Assembly (NCBI RefSeq): GCF_900636545.1
Contig: NZ_LR134290.1
Coordinates: 2,852,001-2,916,000, forward strand
DNA: 64,000 bases
Source of the DNA: Pseudomonas mendocina
Lineage (GTDB): Bacteria > Pseudomonadota > Gammaproteobacteria > Pseudomonadales > Pseudomonadaceae
Reading direction: 5' to 3'
Under the pieces are notes generated by a model. The model was not told the DNA's origin and searched no databases. It saw only the letters and a program-made list of their open reading frames with translations. The position numbers and the translations under genes are program-made. Positions 1 to 10,192 of the stretch are shown one piece after another. The stretch's first letter is position 1; each line of letters opens with the position of its first letter.

Positions 1-19
1 CGGGGTGTTCCGCATGTGA
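1..19 (+). CDS. liuB: 3' end of liuB (methylcrotonyl-CoA carboxylase beta subunit), partial
   Basis: Only the last codons are in the window. Read in the frame beginning at base 2 they give Gly-Val-Phe-Arg-Met and a TGA at 17-19. LiuB proteins of pseudomonads end in a very similar GVFRM tail, and liuC and liuD follow directly, so this is most likely the carboxyltransferase subunit that partners the biotin subunit LiuD. Five residues cannot prove this on their own; the call rests mainly on synteny. Confidence 0.6.
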
Positions 20-25
20 TGACAA

Positions 26-55
26 CTCCCCTCTCCCGCTTGCGGGAGAGGGAGC
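26..55. repeat. Intergenic hairpin between liuB and liuC
   Basis: An inverted repeat with arms of about 13 bp (ctccc-tctcccgc at 26-39 and gcgggagagggag at 42-54, one bulged C, two-base loop), followed by a short run of A. It lies between liuB and liuC, which are expected to be co-transcribed, so it could be an mRNA-stabilising or attenuating stem rather than a full terminator. CCCTCTCCC/GGGAGAGGG hairpins are common between genes in high-GC gammaproteobacteria. Confidence 0.6.
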
Positions 56-79
56 AAAAAGCAGATTCCGGAATTGACC

Positions 80-874
80 ATGACCGACTTCACCACCGTA
101 CAGCTTGAGAAAGACCCGCGCGGCTTTGCCACCCTGTGGCTGAACCGCCCGGAAAAGAACAACGCCTTCAACGCCGAGATGATCCGCGAGCTGATCCTCG
201 CCCTCGACGCCGTCGGTGAAGACAAGAGCCTGCGTTTCCTCCTGCTGCGCGGCCGTGGCAAGCACTTTTCCGCCGGCGCCGACCTGGCCTGGATGCAGCA
301 CGCCGCCACCCTCGACTACAACGCCAATTTGAATGACGCCCGCGAGCTGGCCGAGCTGATGTACAACCTGCACGGTCTGAAGATCCCCACCCTGGCCGTC
401 GTCCAAGGCGCGGCCTTCGGTGGCGCGGTAGGCCTGGCCAGTTGCTGCGATATGGCCATCGGCAGCGAAGACGCGCTGTTCTCGCTGTCGGAAGTGCGTA
501 TCGGCCTGGCCCCGGCGGTGATCAGCCCCTTCGTCGTGCAGGCCATCGGCGAGCGCGCCGCCAAGCGCTACGCGCTCACCGCCGAGCGCTTCGATGGCAA
601 GCGCGCCCGCGAACTGGGCCTGCTTGCCGAGTGCTATCCGGCCGCTGAACTGGAAGCGCAGGTCGACGCCTGGGTCACCAATCTGCTGCACAACAGCCCG
701 CAAGCCATGCGCGCCAGCAAGGATCTGCTGCGCGAAGTCGGCAGCGGCGAGTTGACCCCGGCCCTGCGTCGTTACACCGAGAACGCCATCGCCCGCCTGC
801 GCGTCAGCGCCGAGGGCCAGGAAGGCCTGCGCGCATTCCTGGAAAAACGCCAACCGTTCTGGCAGGAGCAATGA
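80..874 (+). CDS. liuC: 3-methylglutaconyl-CoA hydratase (gamma-carboxygeranoyl-CoA hydratase), LiuC
   Basis: A crotonase-fold hydratase of 264 residues, the usual family length. It hydrates 3-methylglutaconyl-CoA to HMG-CoA in leucine/isovalerate catabolism and, in some pseudomonads, acts in acyclic terpene degradation. HFSAGADL (residues 62-69) and GAAFGGAVGL (110-119) form the CoA/oxyanion pocket, and SEVRIGLAP (137-145) is typical of the family. ATG at 80 gives the conserved MTDFTT start; a TTG six bases upstream is in frame but less likely. Its TGA overlaps the ATG of liuD (ATGA), indicating translational coupling. The family call is sure; the exact substrate rests on the flanking liuB, liuD and liuE. 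Confidence 0.93.
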   Translation: MTDFTTVQLEKDPRGFATLWLNRPEKNNAFNAEMIRELILALDAVGEDKSLRFLLLRGRGKHFSAGADLAWMQHAATLDYNANLNDARELAELMYNLHGLKIPTLAVVQGAAFGGAVGLASCCDMAIGSEDALFSLSEVRIGLAPAVISPFVVQAIGERAAKRYALTAERFDGKRARELGLLAECYPAAELEAQVDAWVTNLLHNSPQAMRASKDLLREVGSGELTPALRRYTENAIARLRVSAEGQEGLRAFLEKRQPFWQEQ

Positions 875-2805
875 CCATGATCGACACCCTGCTGGTCGCC
901 AACCGCGGCGAAATCGCTTGCCGCGTGATGCGTACGGCCAAGGCCATGGGCATTCGCACTGTCGCCGTGCACAGCGCCATCGACGCCCATGCACGGCATG
1001 TGCGTGAAGCAGACGTGGCGGTAAACCTCGGCGGCGCCAAGCCTGGCGAAAGCTACCTGCTGATCGACAAGATCATCGCCGCCGCCAAGGCCAGCGGCGC
1101 GCAGGCCATCCACCCGGGCTACGGTTTTCTCTCGGAGAACGCCGGTTTCGCCCGCGCCATCGAGCAGGCCGGGCTGATCTTTCTCGGCCCGCCCGCCTCG
1201 TCCATCGATGCCATGGGCAGCAAGTCGGCGGCCAAGGCGTTAATGGAGGCTGCCGGCGTGCCGCTGGTACCCGGTTACCATGGCGAAGCGCAGGATTACG
1301 AAACCTTCCGCGAGGCAGCTGCACGTATCGGCTACCCGGTGCTGCTCAAAGCCGCCGCGGGTGGCGGTGGCAAGGGCATGAAGGTGGCCGAATCCGAAGC
1401 CCAGCTCGCCGAGACCCTGGAATCCGCTCAGCGCGAAGCACAGTCGGCCTTCGGCGACTCGCGCATGCTGGTGGAAAAATACGTGCTCAAGCCTCGCCAC
1501 GTGGAGATTCAGGTGTTCGCCGACCAGCACGGCAACTGCCTGTACCTCAACGAGCGCGACTGCTCGATCCAGCGCCGCCACCAGAAGGTGGTGGAAGAAG
1601 CGCCAGCTCCGGGGCTGAGCCCCGAGCTGCGTCGCGCCATGGGCGAGGCGGCGGTCAAGGCCGCGCAAGCCATCGGCTATGTCGGCGCCGGCACCGTGGA
1701 GTTCTTGCTCGATGAGCGTGGCGACTTCTTCTTTATGGAGATGAATACCCGCCTGCAGGTCGAGCACCCGGTCACCGAAGCCATCACCGGCCTCGACCTG
1801 GTCGCCTGGCAGATTCGCGTCGCCCAGGGCGAGCCACTGCCGATCACCCAACAACAGGTTCCTCTGAACGGCCACGCCATCGAGGTACGGCTGTATGCCG
1901 AAGACCCGGATCACGACTTCCTGCCAGCTACCGGCAGCCTGGCGCTGTACCGCGAGGCCGCCAGCGACAATGGCCGGCGTATCGACAGCGGCGTGGCCGA
2001 GGGCGACAGCGTTTCGCCCTTCTACGACCCGATGCTGGGCAAGCTGATCGCCTGGGGCGAGAACCGCGAGCAGGCGCGCCTGCGCCTGCTGGCGATGCTC
2101 GACGACACCCTGGTGGGTGGCGTGAAGACCAACCTGGCGTTTCTGCGCCGCATCCTCGCCCACCCGGCGTTCGCCGCCTGCGAGCTGGACACGGGCTTTA
2201 TCCCGCGTCATCAGCAGCAGTTGCTGCCTGCACCCAGCGAGTTGCCGGAAACCTTCTGGCAACTGGCGGCCGATGCCTGGGCGCAGAGCGAGACGCCGCT
2301 AGAGCGCGACGACGACCCGCATTCACCCTGGGCCGCCCACAGCGGCTGGCGCTCCGGCAGTGCCGCAGAAATCGAATTGCATCTGAGCTGCCAAGGTGAA
2401 AACCGCAAGGTGCGCGCGACTAACACAGCCTGCTTGCACGGCGAAGAACTGCTTGTGGACATCGACGGTACACGCCAGCGCCTGCGCGCCATTCGCCAAG
2501 GTGAAACCCTCTACCTGCAATGGCACGGCGAACTGCACGCCATCACCCGCTTCGACCCCATCGCCGCCGCCGAAGCCAGCCACACCCAGCAAGGCGGCCT
2601 CAGTGCACCGATGAACGGCAGCATCGTCCGTGTACTGGTCGAGCCCGGCCAGGCGGTCGAGGCTGGCGCCGCCCTGGTGGTGCTCGAAGCGATGAAGATG
2701 GAGCACAGCATCCGCGCCCCCGAAGCCGGCACGGTCAAGGCGCTGTATTGCCGTGAAGGGGAAATGGTCAGCGAAGGCACGGTGCTGGTGGAGCTAGAAC
2801 CGTAG
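871..2805 (+). CDS. liuD: Methylcrotonyl-CoA carboxylase biotin-containing alpha subunit, LiuD
   Basis: A 644-residue biotin-dependent carboxylase subunit acting on methylcrotonyl-CoA in leucine catabolism. Domain order: biotin carboxylase N-terminal domain (VANRGEIACRV near residue 9), ATP-grasp with the glycine loop GGGGKGMK around residue 164, the HPVTE segment of the active site, biotin carboxylase C-terminal domain, a linker/BT domain, and a biotinyl domain with EAMKMEH in which Lys609 is the biotin site. It starts inside the liuC stop codon. The TAG stop lies inside a 23-bp hairpin (2801-2854). The partner beta subunit is LiuB at the left edge. Confidence 0.95.
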   Translation: MTMIDTLLVANRGEIACRVMRTAKAMGIRTVAVHSAIDAHARHVREADVAVNLGGAKPGESYLLIDKIIAAAKASGAQAIHPGYGFLSENAGFARAIEQAGLIFLGPPASSIDAMGSKSAAKALMEAAGVPLVPGYHGEAQDYETFREAAARIGYPVLLKAAAGGGGKGMKVAESEAQLAETLESAQREAQSAFGDSRMLVEKYVLKPRHVEIQVFADQHGNCLYLNERDCSIQRRHQKVVEEAPAPGLSPELRRAMGEAAVKAAQAIGYVGAGTVEFLLDERGDFFFMEMNTRLQVEHPVTEAITGLDLVAWQIRVAQGEPLPITQQQVPLNGHAIEVRLYAEDPDHDFLPATGSLALYREAASDNGRRIDSGVAEGDSVSPFYDPMLGKLIAWGENREQARLRLLAMLDDTLVGGVKTNLAFLRRILAHPAFAACELDTGFIPRHQQQLLPAPSELPETFWQLAADAWAQSETPLERDDDPHSPWAAHSGWRSGSAAEIELHLSCQGENRKVRATNTACLHGEELLVDIDGTRQRLRAIRQGETLYLQWHGELHAITRFDPIAAAEASHTQQGGLSAPMNGSIVRVLVEPGQAVEAGAALVVLEAMKMEHSIRAPEAGTVKALYCREGEMVSEGTVLVELEP

Positions 2806-2854
2806 GGCGGGTGCAACCCGCCAGATCGTGTTGGCGGGTTGCACCCGCCCTACG
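2801..2854. repeat. Perfect hairpin containing the liuD stop codon (GTAGGG-type repeat)
   Basis: Arms of 23 bp at 2801-2823 and 2832-2854 are exactly complementary, with an 8-base loop. The left arm starts CGTAGGGCGGG and includes the liuD stop TAG (2803-2805). Related sequences occur at 3817-3883, around 48351, 52377 and 63034, so this is a copy of a dispersed palindromic family and not only a terminator. There is no T-run after the stem. Confidence 0.85.
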
Positions 2855-2911
2855 ACGCCGTGCTGCAGACGCTGCGCACGGCGCACCTTGCGATGAATAC
2901 GAGGACAACCG

Positions 2912-3811
2912 ATGAACCTGCCCAAATCCGTGCGCCTGGTCGAGGTCGGCCCGCGCGATGGCCTGCAGAACGAGAAGCAACCGATCAGCGTCGCCAACAA
3001 GGTGCGCCTGGTCGACGACCTCACCGCCGCCGGCCTGAGCTATGTGGAAGTGGGCAGTTTCGTCTCGCCCAAATGGGTACCGCAGATGGCCGGCTCCGCC
3101 GAGGTGTTCGCCGGCATAGAGCGTAAACCAGGCGTCACCTACGCCGCCCTGACGCCCAACCTGAAAGGCTTCGAGGCCGCTCTCGAAGCCAAGGTCGAGG
3201 AAGTGGCGGTGTTCGCCGCCGCCAGCGAGGCCTTCTCACAAAAGAACATCAACTGCTCCATTGCCGAGAGCTTGCTGCGCTTCGTGCCGCTGATGGAAGC
3301 GGCCAAGGCGGCGAAGGTACGCGTGCGTGGCTATGTGTCCTGCGTGCTCGGCTGCCCCTATGACGGCGACATCGCGCCGGCCCAGGTCGCCAGCGTCGCC
3401 TGCGAACTGTTCGCCATGGGCTGCTATGAGGTGTCGCTAGGCGACACCATCGGCACCGGTACCGCCGGCAAGACCCGCGCGATGCTTGAGGTCGTCGCTC
3501 GCGACATCCCGCGCGACAGGCTGGCCGGGCATTTCCACGACACCTATGGCCAGGCCCTGCCCAACATCTACGCCAGTCTGCTCGAAGGCATCAGCGTGTT
3601 CGACAGCTCGGTCGCAGGCCTGGGCGGCTGCCCTTACGCCAAGGGCGCTACCGGCAATATCGCCACCGAGGACGTGCTCTACCTGCTGCAAGGCCTGGGC
3701 ATCGAAACCGGCGTGGACATGGACAAGCTGATCGCTGCCGGCCAACGCATCTGCGAGGTGCTGGGCAAGGCCAACGGCTCGCGGGTGGCGCGTGCCCGCC
3801 TGAGTCAATAA
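2912..3811 (+). CDS. liuE: Hydroxymethylglutaryl-CoA lyase, LiuE
   Basis: Cleaves HMG-CoA to acetoacetate and acetyl-CoA, the last step of leucine degradation. It is 299 residues, normal for bacterial HMG-CoA lyases. The TIM-barrel metal ligands are visible as GPRDG (Asp16) and HFHD (His207, His209), and the family signature loop GLGGCPYAKGATGN carries the catalytic Cys240. A ribosome site (gaggac) precedes the ATG. It follows liuD after about 100 bp that hold a palindrome, in the same orientation. Confidence 0.96.
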   Translation: MNLPKSVRLVEVGPRDGLQNEKQPISVANKVRLVDDLTAAGLSYVEVGSFVSPKWVPQMAGSAEVFAGIERKPGVTYAALTPNLKGFEAALEAKVEEVAVFAAASEAFSQKNINCSIAESLLRFVPLMEAAKAAKVRVRGYVSCVLGCPYDGDIAPAQVASVACELFAMGCYEVSLGDTIGTGTAGKTRAMLEVVARDIPRDRLAGHFHDTYGQALPNIYASLLEGISVFDSSVAGLGGCPYAKGATGNIATEDVLYLLQGLGIETGVDMDKLIAAGQRICEVLGKANGSRVARARLSQ

Positions 3812-3816
3812 GGCGC

Positions 3817-3883
3817 CGTAGGGTGGATGACGCCGGTTTCATCCACCGTTGTGGTGGATCGCTGAAGCGTGACCCACCCTACG
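3817..3883. repeat. GTAGGGTGG-type palindromic repeat
   Basis: CGTAGGGTGG at 3817-3826 is answered by CCACCCTACG at 3874-3883, with a further internal GGTGGAT/ATCCACC pair. It has the same ends as the copy after liuD but a different interior. It lies 5 bases after the liuE stop codon and may serve as the operon's 3' hairpin. Confidence 0.75.
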
Positions 3884-3911
3884 CACCCCGGATTGCATCG
3901 GACTACGGGCT

Positions 3912-3957
3912 GTAGGAGCGGATTCATCCGCGATTCTCGCGGCTAAAGCCGCTCCAA
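3912..3957. repeat. REP-like element of the GTAGGAGCGG type
   Basis: GGAGCGG (3915-3921) pairs with CCGCTCC (3949-3955), with CGCGA/TCGCGG-like complementarity inside. This is the form of the well-known pseudomonad intergenic REP family. A related copy is at 48220-48280. The rest of the 3812-4107 gap shows nothing beyond these two repeats and the promoter-proximal stretch before the acetoacetyl-CoA synthetase gene. Confidence 0.7.
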
Positions 3958-4107
3958 GGAGTTGCAACGTACCGACCTGTCGTTTTTCCAGAGATTCGGA
4001 ACCATGAAAAGGTCGGTGCGATAGCAACAAAGGTCGCCAGGGCTATAGGCCTGACCCCCAGCGCCCACTAAGCTGAAGCATACGAACAAGAACGACGAGG
4101 ACTGACC

Positions 4108-6063
<1,956 letters not shown>

Positions 6064-6131
6064 GCGGATGACGATTGCCACGCATACGTCGGGATTGCCG
6101 CTCCCTATACTGATTCGACCGGAACAACAGG

Positions 6132-6881
6132 ATGTTCGTCGTGCCCAAGTTCTTTTGCCTGCTCGTTGCCCTGCTGTTCACCGCAGCGGTATCGGCCGAT
6201 GACCCCGTCCGGCTGTACATGCCTGAGGCACCACCGCTGGCGATGAACCATTACGCTGGCGGCCACGGCATGGTCGGAGATGTTGTACTGGCTGCGTTGG
6301 CACGCATCGGCAAGCTGACCCATATCGTCGCCGAGCCCTGGCCGCGCGCCCAAGCCCGCGTTTCCAGGGGCAAGAACATGCTGATCATTCCCCTGTCACG
6401 CACACCCGAGCGGGAAGACCTCTATACCTGGGTCGCCTCGATCATGGAGCTGGAGCGCGCTTTCTTCAGTCTCGACGAACCCGTAACGAACTTCGCCCAG
6501 GCCCGCCAGCGTTATCGCCGCATCGGCGTCGGCATGGGCACCGCGCAGGTCGGCATCCTGCAGCGTGAGGGCTTCAGTGACGAGCAGATCGTTCAGCTCA
6601 AACTGGGCGAAAACCCTGCACACCTGCTCGTTCTGGGACGTATCGACGCCTGGTTCACCGGTGTGCCGGAAGCGCTGTACATCTGGGAAAATTCTACGTA
6701 CCGCGAGCAGAATCTGCGCAGAAGCCCGACGCTGGCCAGTACCGGCCTGTATCTGAGCTGCTCAAGGGAATGCGATGAACAGTTGGTCGAACAGTTGCGC
6801 GACGCAATCAGAGCGCTCGAGCAGGAAGGCGTCAGCCACCTTTTGCGCCAGGCGTATCTGCCGCTGCAGCCCGATCCCTAG
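6132..6881 (+). CDS. Periplasmic solute-binding protein, PBP2/family 3-like
   Basis: A 249-residue exported protein with a signal peptide (hydrophobic residues 7-19, cleavage likely after VSA) and the pattern of small family-3 solute-binding proteins: YMPEAPPLAMN at the mature start, MVGDVVLAALARIG, EPWPRAQARV, a Gly-rich GVGMGTAQVGIL core and a C-terminal LLRQAYLP. Many pseudomonad proteins of this type stand alone, without permease genes, as here. The ligand cannot be told from sequence; amino-acid-like compounds would be usual for the fold. It may be a lone sensor-type binding protein. Confidence 0.75.
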   Translation: MFVVPKFFCLLVALLFTAAVSADDPVRLYMPEAPPLAMNHYAGGHGMVGDVVLAALARIGKLTHIVAEPWPRAQARVSRGKNMLIIPLSRTPEREDLYTWVASIMELERAFFSLDEPVTNFAQARQRYRRIGVGMGTAQVGILQREGFSDEQIVQLKLGENPAHLLVLGRIDAWFTGVPEALYIWENSTYREQNLRRSPTLASTGLYLSCSRECDEQLVEQLRDAIRALEQEGVSHLLRQAYLPLQPDP

Positions 6882-6885
6882 ACTC

Positions 6886-7061
6886 TGAGCGAAAAGTGCC
6901 AGCGCTCGGTGATGCTGCGTTTAAAACAGGCTGGAACGCCAGCCCGGTCAAATGCTCATTTACAGCAGGTAAACTCGAATGCGAGCCCAGCCCGTTCTTC
7001 GCCTATTTTTGCGGGGCCGCCATCGGCATTGCCTGACCGTCGCTCAGTGACTTTTTGTACA
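6886..7061. mobile_element. MITE-like dispersed repeat, copy 1
   Basis: 176 bp between the binding-protein gene and the 3' end of the pilus ATPase gene. It aligns over its whole length with 52444-52619, sharing segments such as gcgctcggtgatgct, ccagcccggtc, tgctcatttacag and gtaaactcga. Its ends are imperfect inverted repeats (TGAGCGAAAA and TTTTTGTACA). No ORF is inside. The remaining gap of 6882-7067 holds nothing else. Confidence 0.75.
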
Positions 7062-7067
7062 GCCCCC

Positions 7068-8288
7068 CTAAATCCCCTGCCGTCCCGGGTCCTCCGGCGG
7101 CTGCTCCTCCTCGATATCCTCCAGCTTGAGCTCCAGACCCCAATCGCCTGCCGAGGCGGCCTTCGGTGCAGCGACCGGCGCAGCTGCCGGCGCTGCCGCG
7201 GCGGGTGCGGGCCTGGTATTGGCCGGATTGTCGCGATAGAGCTTGAGCTTGAGACGTACGTTGTTCGCCGAGTCGGCGTTCTTCACCGCTTCTTCTTCAT
7301 CGATCACACCTTCGTGCACCAGGTCGATCAGCGCCTGATCGAAGGTCTGCATGCCCAGGTTCTTGGATTTCTCCATGATTTCCTTGAGCTCGGAGAATTC
7401 ATTGCGTTTGATCAGGTCGCGCACCGTCGGTGTGCCCAGCATCACCTCCACTGCGGCGCGGCGCTTGCCATCGACGGTCTTGACCAGGCGCTGGGAAACG
7501 AACGCCTTGAGGTTGTTAGCCAGGTCGTTGAGCAACTGAGGGCGGCGGTCTTCCGGAAAGAAGTTGATGATGCGGTCCAGCGCCTGGTTGGCGTTGTTGG
7601 CGTGCAAAGTGGAGATCGCCAGGTGCCCGGTATCAGCAAAGGCCAGGGCGTGCTCCATGGTTTCGCGGTCGCGGATCTCACCGATCAGGATCACGTCCGG
7701 CGCCTGACGCAAGGTGTTCTTCAGCGCGGCATGGAAGCTGCGCGTGTCCACGCCCACCTCACGCTGGTTGATGATCGACTTCTTGTGCCGGTGCACGTAC
7801 TCCACCGGGTCTTCGATGGTGATGATATGGCCGCCGCTGTTGCGGTTGCGGTAGTCGATCAGCGCCGCCAGAGAAGTCGACTTGCCCGAGCCGGTGCCGC
7901 CAACGAACAGCACCAGGCCGCGCTTTTCCATCACAGTGTTGAGCAGCACCTCGGGCAGCTTGAGGTCTTCAAAGCGGGGGATGTCCAGCTTGATGTTACG
8001 CGCGACGATGGATACCTCGTTGCGCTGCTTGAAGATGTTGATGCGAAAACGCCCTACGCCAGCCAGGGAAATCGCCAGGTTCATCTCCAGTTCGCGCTCG
8101 AACTCCTCGCGCTGCGCGCTATCCATGATCGAATCAGCAATGGCCGCCACATCGCCCGCCTTCATCGGCTCCTGGCTCAGCGCCTTGAGCACGCCGTTGA
8201 ACTTGGCGCAAGGCGGCGCGCCGGTGGACAGATACAGATCGGAGCCATCCTGACTGGACAGGATTTTCAGCATTGCGTGGAGATCCAT
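7068..8288 (-). CDS. PilT/PilU-family type IV pilus ATPase
   Basis: Retraction-type hexameric ATPase of the type IVa pilus, acting at the inner membrane. From the MDLHAML start it is 406 residues: PAS-like N-terminal domain, Walker A GGTGSGKST (130-138), Asp box TIEDPVEYVH, Walker B VILIGEIRDRETM, His box STLHANN, then an Ala/Pro-rich tail. Similarity to PilU includes the C-terminal EDPGR motif, but it lacks a pilT neighbour and its tail (about 50 residues, PAAAAPAAAP) is longer than in PilU. ATG at 8288 gives the conserved N-terminus; an ATG at 8330 is in frame. Divergent from ppiC. Confidence 0.9.
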   Translation of the reverse strand: MDLHAMLKILSSQDGSDLYLSTGAPPCAKFNGVLKALSQEPMKAGDVAAIADSIMDSAQREEFERELEMNLAISLAGVGRFRINIFKQRNEVSIVARNIKLDIPRFEDLKLPEVLLNTVMEKRGLVLFVGGTGSGKSTSLAALIDYRNRNSGGHIITIEDPVEYVHRHKKSIINQREVGVDTRSFHAALKNTLRQAPDVILIGEIRDRETMEHALAFADTGHLAISTLHANNANQALDRIINFFPEDRRPQLLNDLANNLKAFVSQRLVKTVDGKRRAAVEVMLGTPTVRDLIKRNEFSELKEIMEKSKNLGMQTFDQALIDLVHEGVIDEEEAVKNADSANNVRLKLKLYRDNPANTRPAPAAAAPAAAPVAAPKAASAGDWGLELKLEDIEEEQPPEDPGRQGI

Positions 8289-8437
8289 GGCAGCGTTTTC
8301 CGTGGGCACGATTGAAATACCATAGGCCATGATTCATCCGCAGCGCGGATGAGGCACAACCCACAAAATTGACGCCATTCTGCTGGCGCAATGAATGCTG
8401 GCACAATAGCGCCCTGACAGAATTGAGGAACCCATCA

Positions 8438-8716
8438 ATGGCAAAGGCAATGGCCCGCCACATCCTGGTCAAGACTGAAGCGGAAGCCGCCGCGCTGAAG
8501 AAGCGCATTGCCGCCGGCGAGGCCTTCGATGTGCTGGCGCGCAAGCATTCAACCTGCCCCTCCGGCAAGAAAGGCGGCGACCTCGGTGAAATGCGTCCCG
8601 GGCAGATGGTGCGGGCGGTCGATCAAGTGATCTTCAAGAAGCCGCTGCGTGAAGTGCACGGCCCGGTGAAGACCCAGTTCGGTTATCACCTGATCCAGGT
8701 GTTCTACCGCGACTGA
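8438..8716 (+). CDS. ppiC: Peptidyl-prolyl cis-trans isomerase, parvulin type (PpiC)
   Basis: A 92-residue single-domain cytoplasmic parvulin. ARHILVKTEAEA, the FDVLARKHSTCPSGKKGGDLGEM core and the C-terminal FGYHLIQV are the standard parvulin signatures, and the length equals E. coli PpiC. The start at 8438 is set by GAGGAA eight bases upstream and by homology; the longer in-frame ORF upstream has no ribosome site. No signal peptide. Confidence 0.95.
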   Translation: MAKAMARHILVKTEAEAAALKKRIAAGEAFDVLARKHSTCPSGKKGGDLGEMRPGQMVRAVDQVIFKKPLREVHGPVKTQFGYHLIQVFYRD

Positions 8717-8727
8717 GCCCCGCTCAG
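8713..8727. terminator. Short hairpin covering both convergent stop codons (ppiC and lysR)
   Basis: CTGAGC (8713-8718) and GCTCAG (8722-8727) form a small stem. The ppiC stop TGA (8714-8716) is in one arm and the complement of the LysR stop (8724-8726) in the other. There is no T-run, so a role in termination is only possible. Confidence 0.4.
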
Positions 8728-9635
8728 GCGCCTGGCTCGCCCATGAATTCGACGATCTTGCTCCTGAGCCAGCGCTCGGCCGGGTCGTTGTCGGTCACCC
8801 CGCTCCAGACCATCGACAGATCCGAGTTAACCAGTTCGAATGGCGGGTCATCGGCGCGCAGACTGGTCCCGTCTATCAGCGCCGCAGCAGCGAAATCAGG
8901 TACGGTCGCGAGCATCTCAGTACCGGCGATGATCGAGCGCAAGCCACTGAACTGCGGCACAGCCAGTACCACGCGGCGTGAGCGATCCAGGCGCGCCAGG
9001 TCGTTGTCGATATTGCCGCACAGATCGCCCGAGAACGACACCAGCGCATGCGGCCGCGAGCAGTACTCATCCAGCGTCAGTGCGCCCGGGCGGTCATCGC
9101 CACGCAGCACCTTGACCTTCATTTCGCGCAACTTGCGCCGCTTGGCGTTGGCTGGCAGCTCGGTGGTGTAACTGACGCCAACGGAGATTTCCCCAGAGGC
9201 CAGCATCGACGACATCAGCAGGAAGTTGACCCGTCGCACCACGATCACCACCTCCGGCGCCTCTTCACGGATCTGGTTGAGCAGCGCCGGGAACAGGCCG
9301 AACTCGGCGTCATCGGACAGGCCGATGCGGAAGGTGTCGCGGTTGGTCGCCGGATTGAACTCGCGGGCACGGCTGACCGCGCCCGAGATGGTGTCCATCG
9401 CTGGCTGCAACTCCTTGAGAATCGCCAACGCCCGTGCTGTCGGCTCGAAGCCACGGCCATTGCGTACCAGCAACGGGTCGTCGAAAAGATCACGCAAACG
9501 AGCCAGCGCCGCACTGACTGCCGGCTGACCGAGAAACAGCTTCTCGGCCGCGCGGGTCAGGTTCTTTTCGAACATCAGGGTTTCGAAGATCACCAGCAGA
9601 TTCAGGTCGACGCGGCGCAGGTCGTTGCGATTCAT
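8724..9635 (-). CDS. LysR-type transcriptional regulator
   Basis: 303 residues with an N-terminal winged helix (DLNLLVIFETLMFEKNLTRAAEKLFLGQPAVSAALARLRDLFDDPLLVRNGRGFEPT) of the NodD/LeuO-like branch and a C-terminal effector domain. No gene is divergent from it: the next gene upstream, the NTF2-like gene, runs the same way, 68 bases away. The target is therefore unknown. Convergent with ppiC, seven bases apart. Confidence 0.9.
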   Translation of the reverse strand: MNRNDLRRVDLNLLVIFETLMFEKNLTRAAEKLFLGQPAVSAALARLRDLFDDPLLVRNGRGFEPTARALAILKELQPAMDTISGAVSRAREFNPATNRDTFRIGLSDDAEFGLFPALLNQIREEAPEVVIVVRRVNFLLMSSMLASGEISVGVSYTTELPANAKRRKLREMKVKVLRGDDRPGALTLDEYCSRPHALVSFSGDLCGNIDNDLARLDRSRRVVLAVPQFSGLRSIIAGTEMLATVPDFAAAALIDGTSLRADDPPFELVNSDLSMVWSGVTDNDPAERWLRSKIVEFMGEPGA

Positions 9636-9703
9636 CCAGAGGGCCTCGGGGCACAGGTTTATTGGCGCATTAAAGCAGCAACTCCCGTGCCCACATAGCC
9701 CGA

Positions 9704-10183
9704 TCAGAGTCCCAGTTCGGATAGGCCTGGATGATCGTCAGGACGACGCCCCTGAGGCCAGCGGAACTTGCGCTCGGATTCCAGGATCGGCAAGTCGTTG
9801 ATGCAGGCATAACGGTTGATCATCAGGCCGTCGGCACCGAACTCCCAGTTCTCGTTGCCGTAGGAGCGAAACCAGTTGCCCGAGTCATCGCGCCATTCAT
9901 AGGCATAGCGCACGGCGATGCGATTGTCGGTGAATGCCCAGAGTTCCTTGATCAGACGGTACTCCAACTCCTTGGCCCATTTACGCTCGAGAAACGCCCG
10001 AGCCTGATCGCGGCCATTGGCGAACTCGGCACGATTGCGCCAGCGCGTATCGAGACTGTAGGCCAGCGCGACTTTGGCCGCATCACGGCTGTTCCAGCCA
10101 TCCTCGGCCAGGCGGACCTTCTCAATGGCGCTCTCGCGAGTGAACGGCGGCAGCGGCGGACGAACTTCGGTATTTGACGACAT
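9704..10183 (-). CDS. NTF2-like (SnoaL fold, DUF1348-type) protein
   Basis: 159 residues of a small alpha+beta cone-fold protein. The pattern [36 protein letters not shown] followed by [21 protein letters not shown] and INDLPI is characteristic of the DUF1348 group of the nuclear transport factor 2 superfamily. No biochemical function is established to my knowledge. It starts nine bases after the tetR gene and so is very probably co-transcribed with it and controlled by it. Confidence 0.8.
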   Translation of the reverse strand: MSSNTEVRPPLPPFTRESAIEKVRLAEDGWNSRDAAKVALAYSLDTRWRNRAEFANGRDQARAFLERKWAKELEYRLIKELWAFTDNRIAVRYAYEWRDDSGNWFRSYGNENWEFGADGLMINRYACINDLPILESERKFRWPQGRRPDDHPGLSELGL

Positions 10184-10192
10184 GATGGCACC

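Noticed and set aside
6886..7061. Structured RNA or riboswitch before the pilus ATPase
   Set aside because: The region lies at the 3' end of that gene, not upstream, and is repeated at 52444-52619, so a dispersed element is the simpler reading.
6909..8315. 468-codon open frame on the plus strand
   Set aside because: Antisense shadow of the PilT/PilU-type ATPase gene and the neighbouring repeat; composition is typical of shadow frames.
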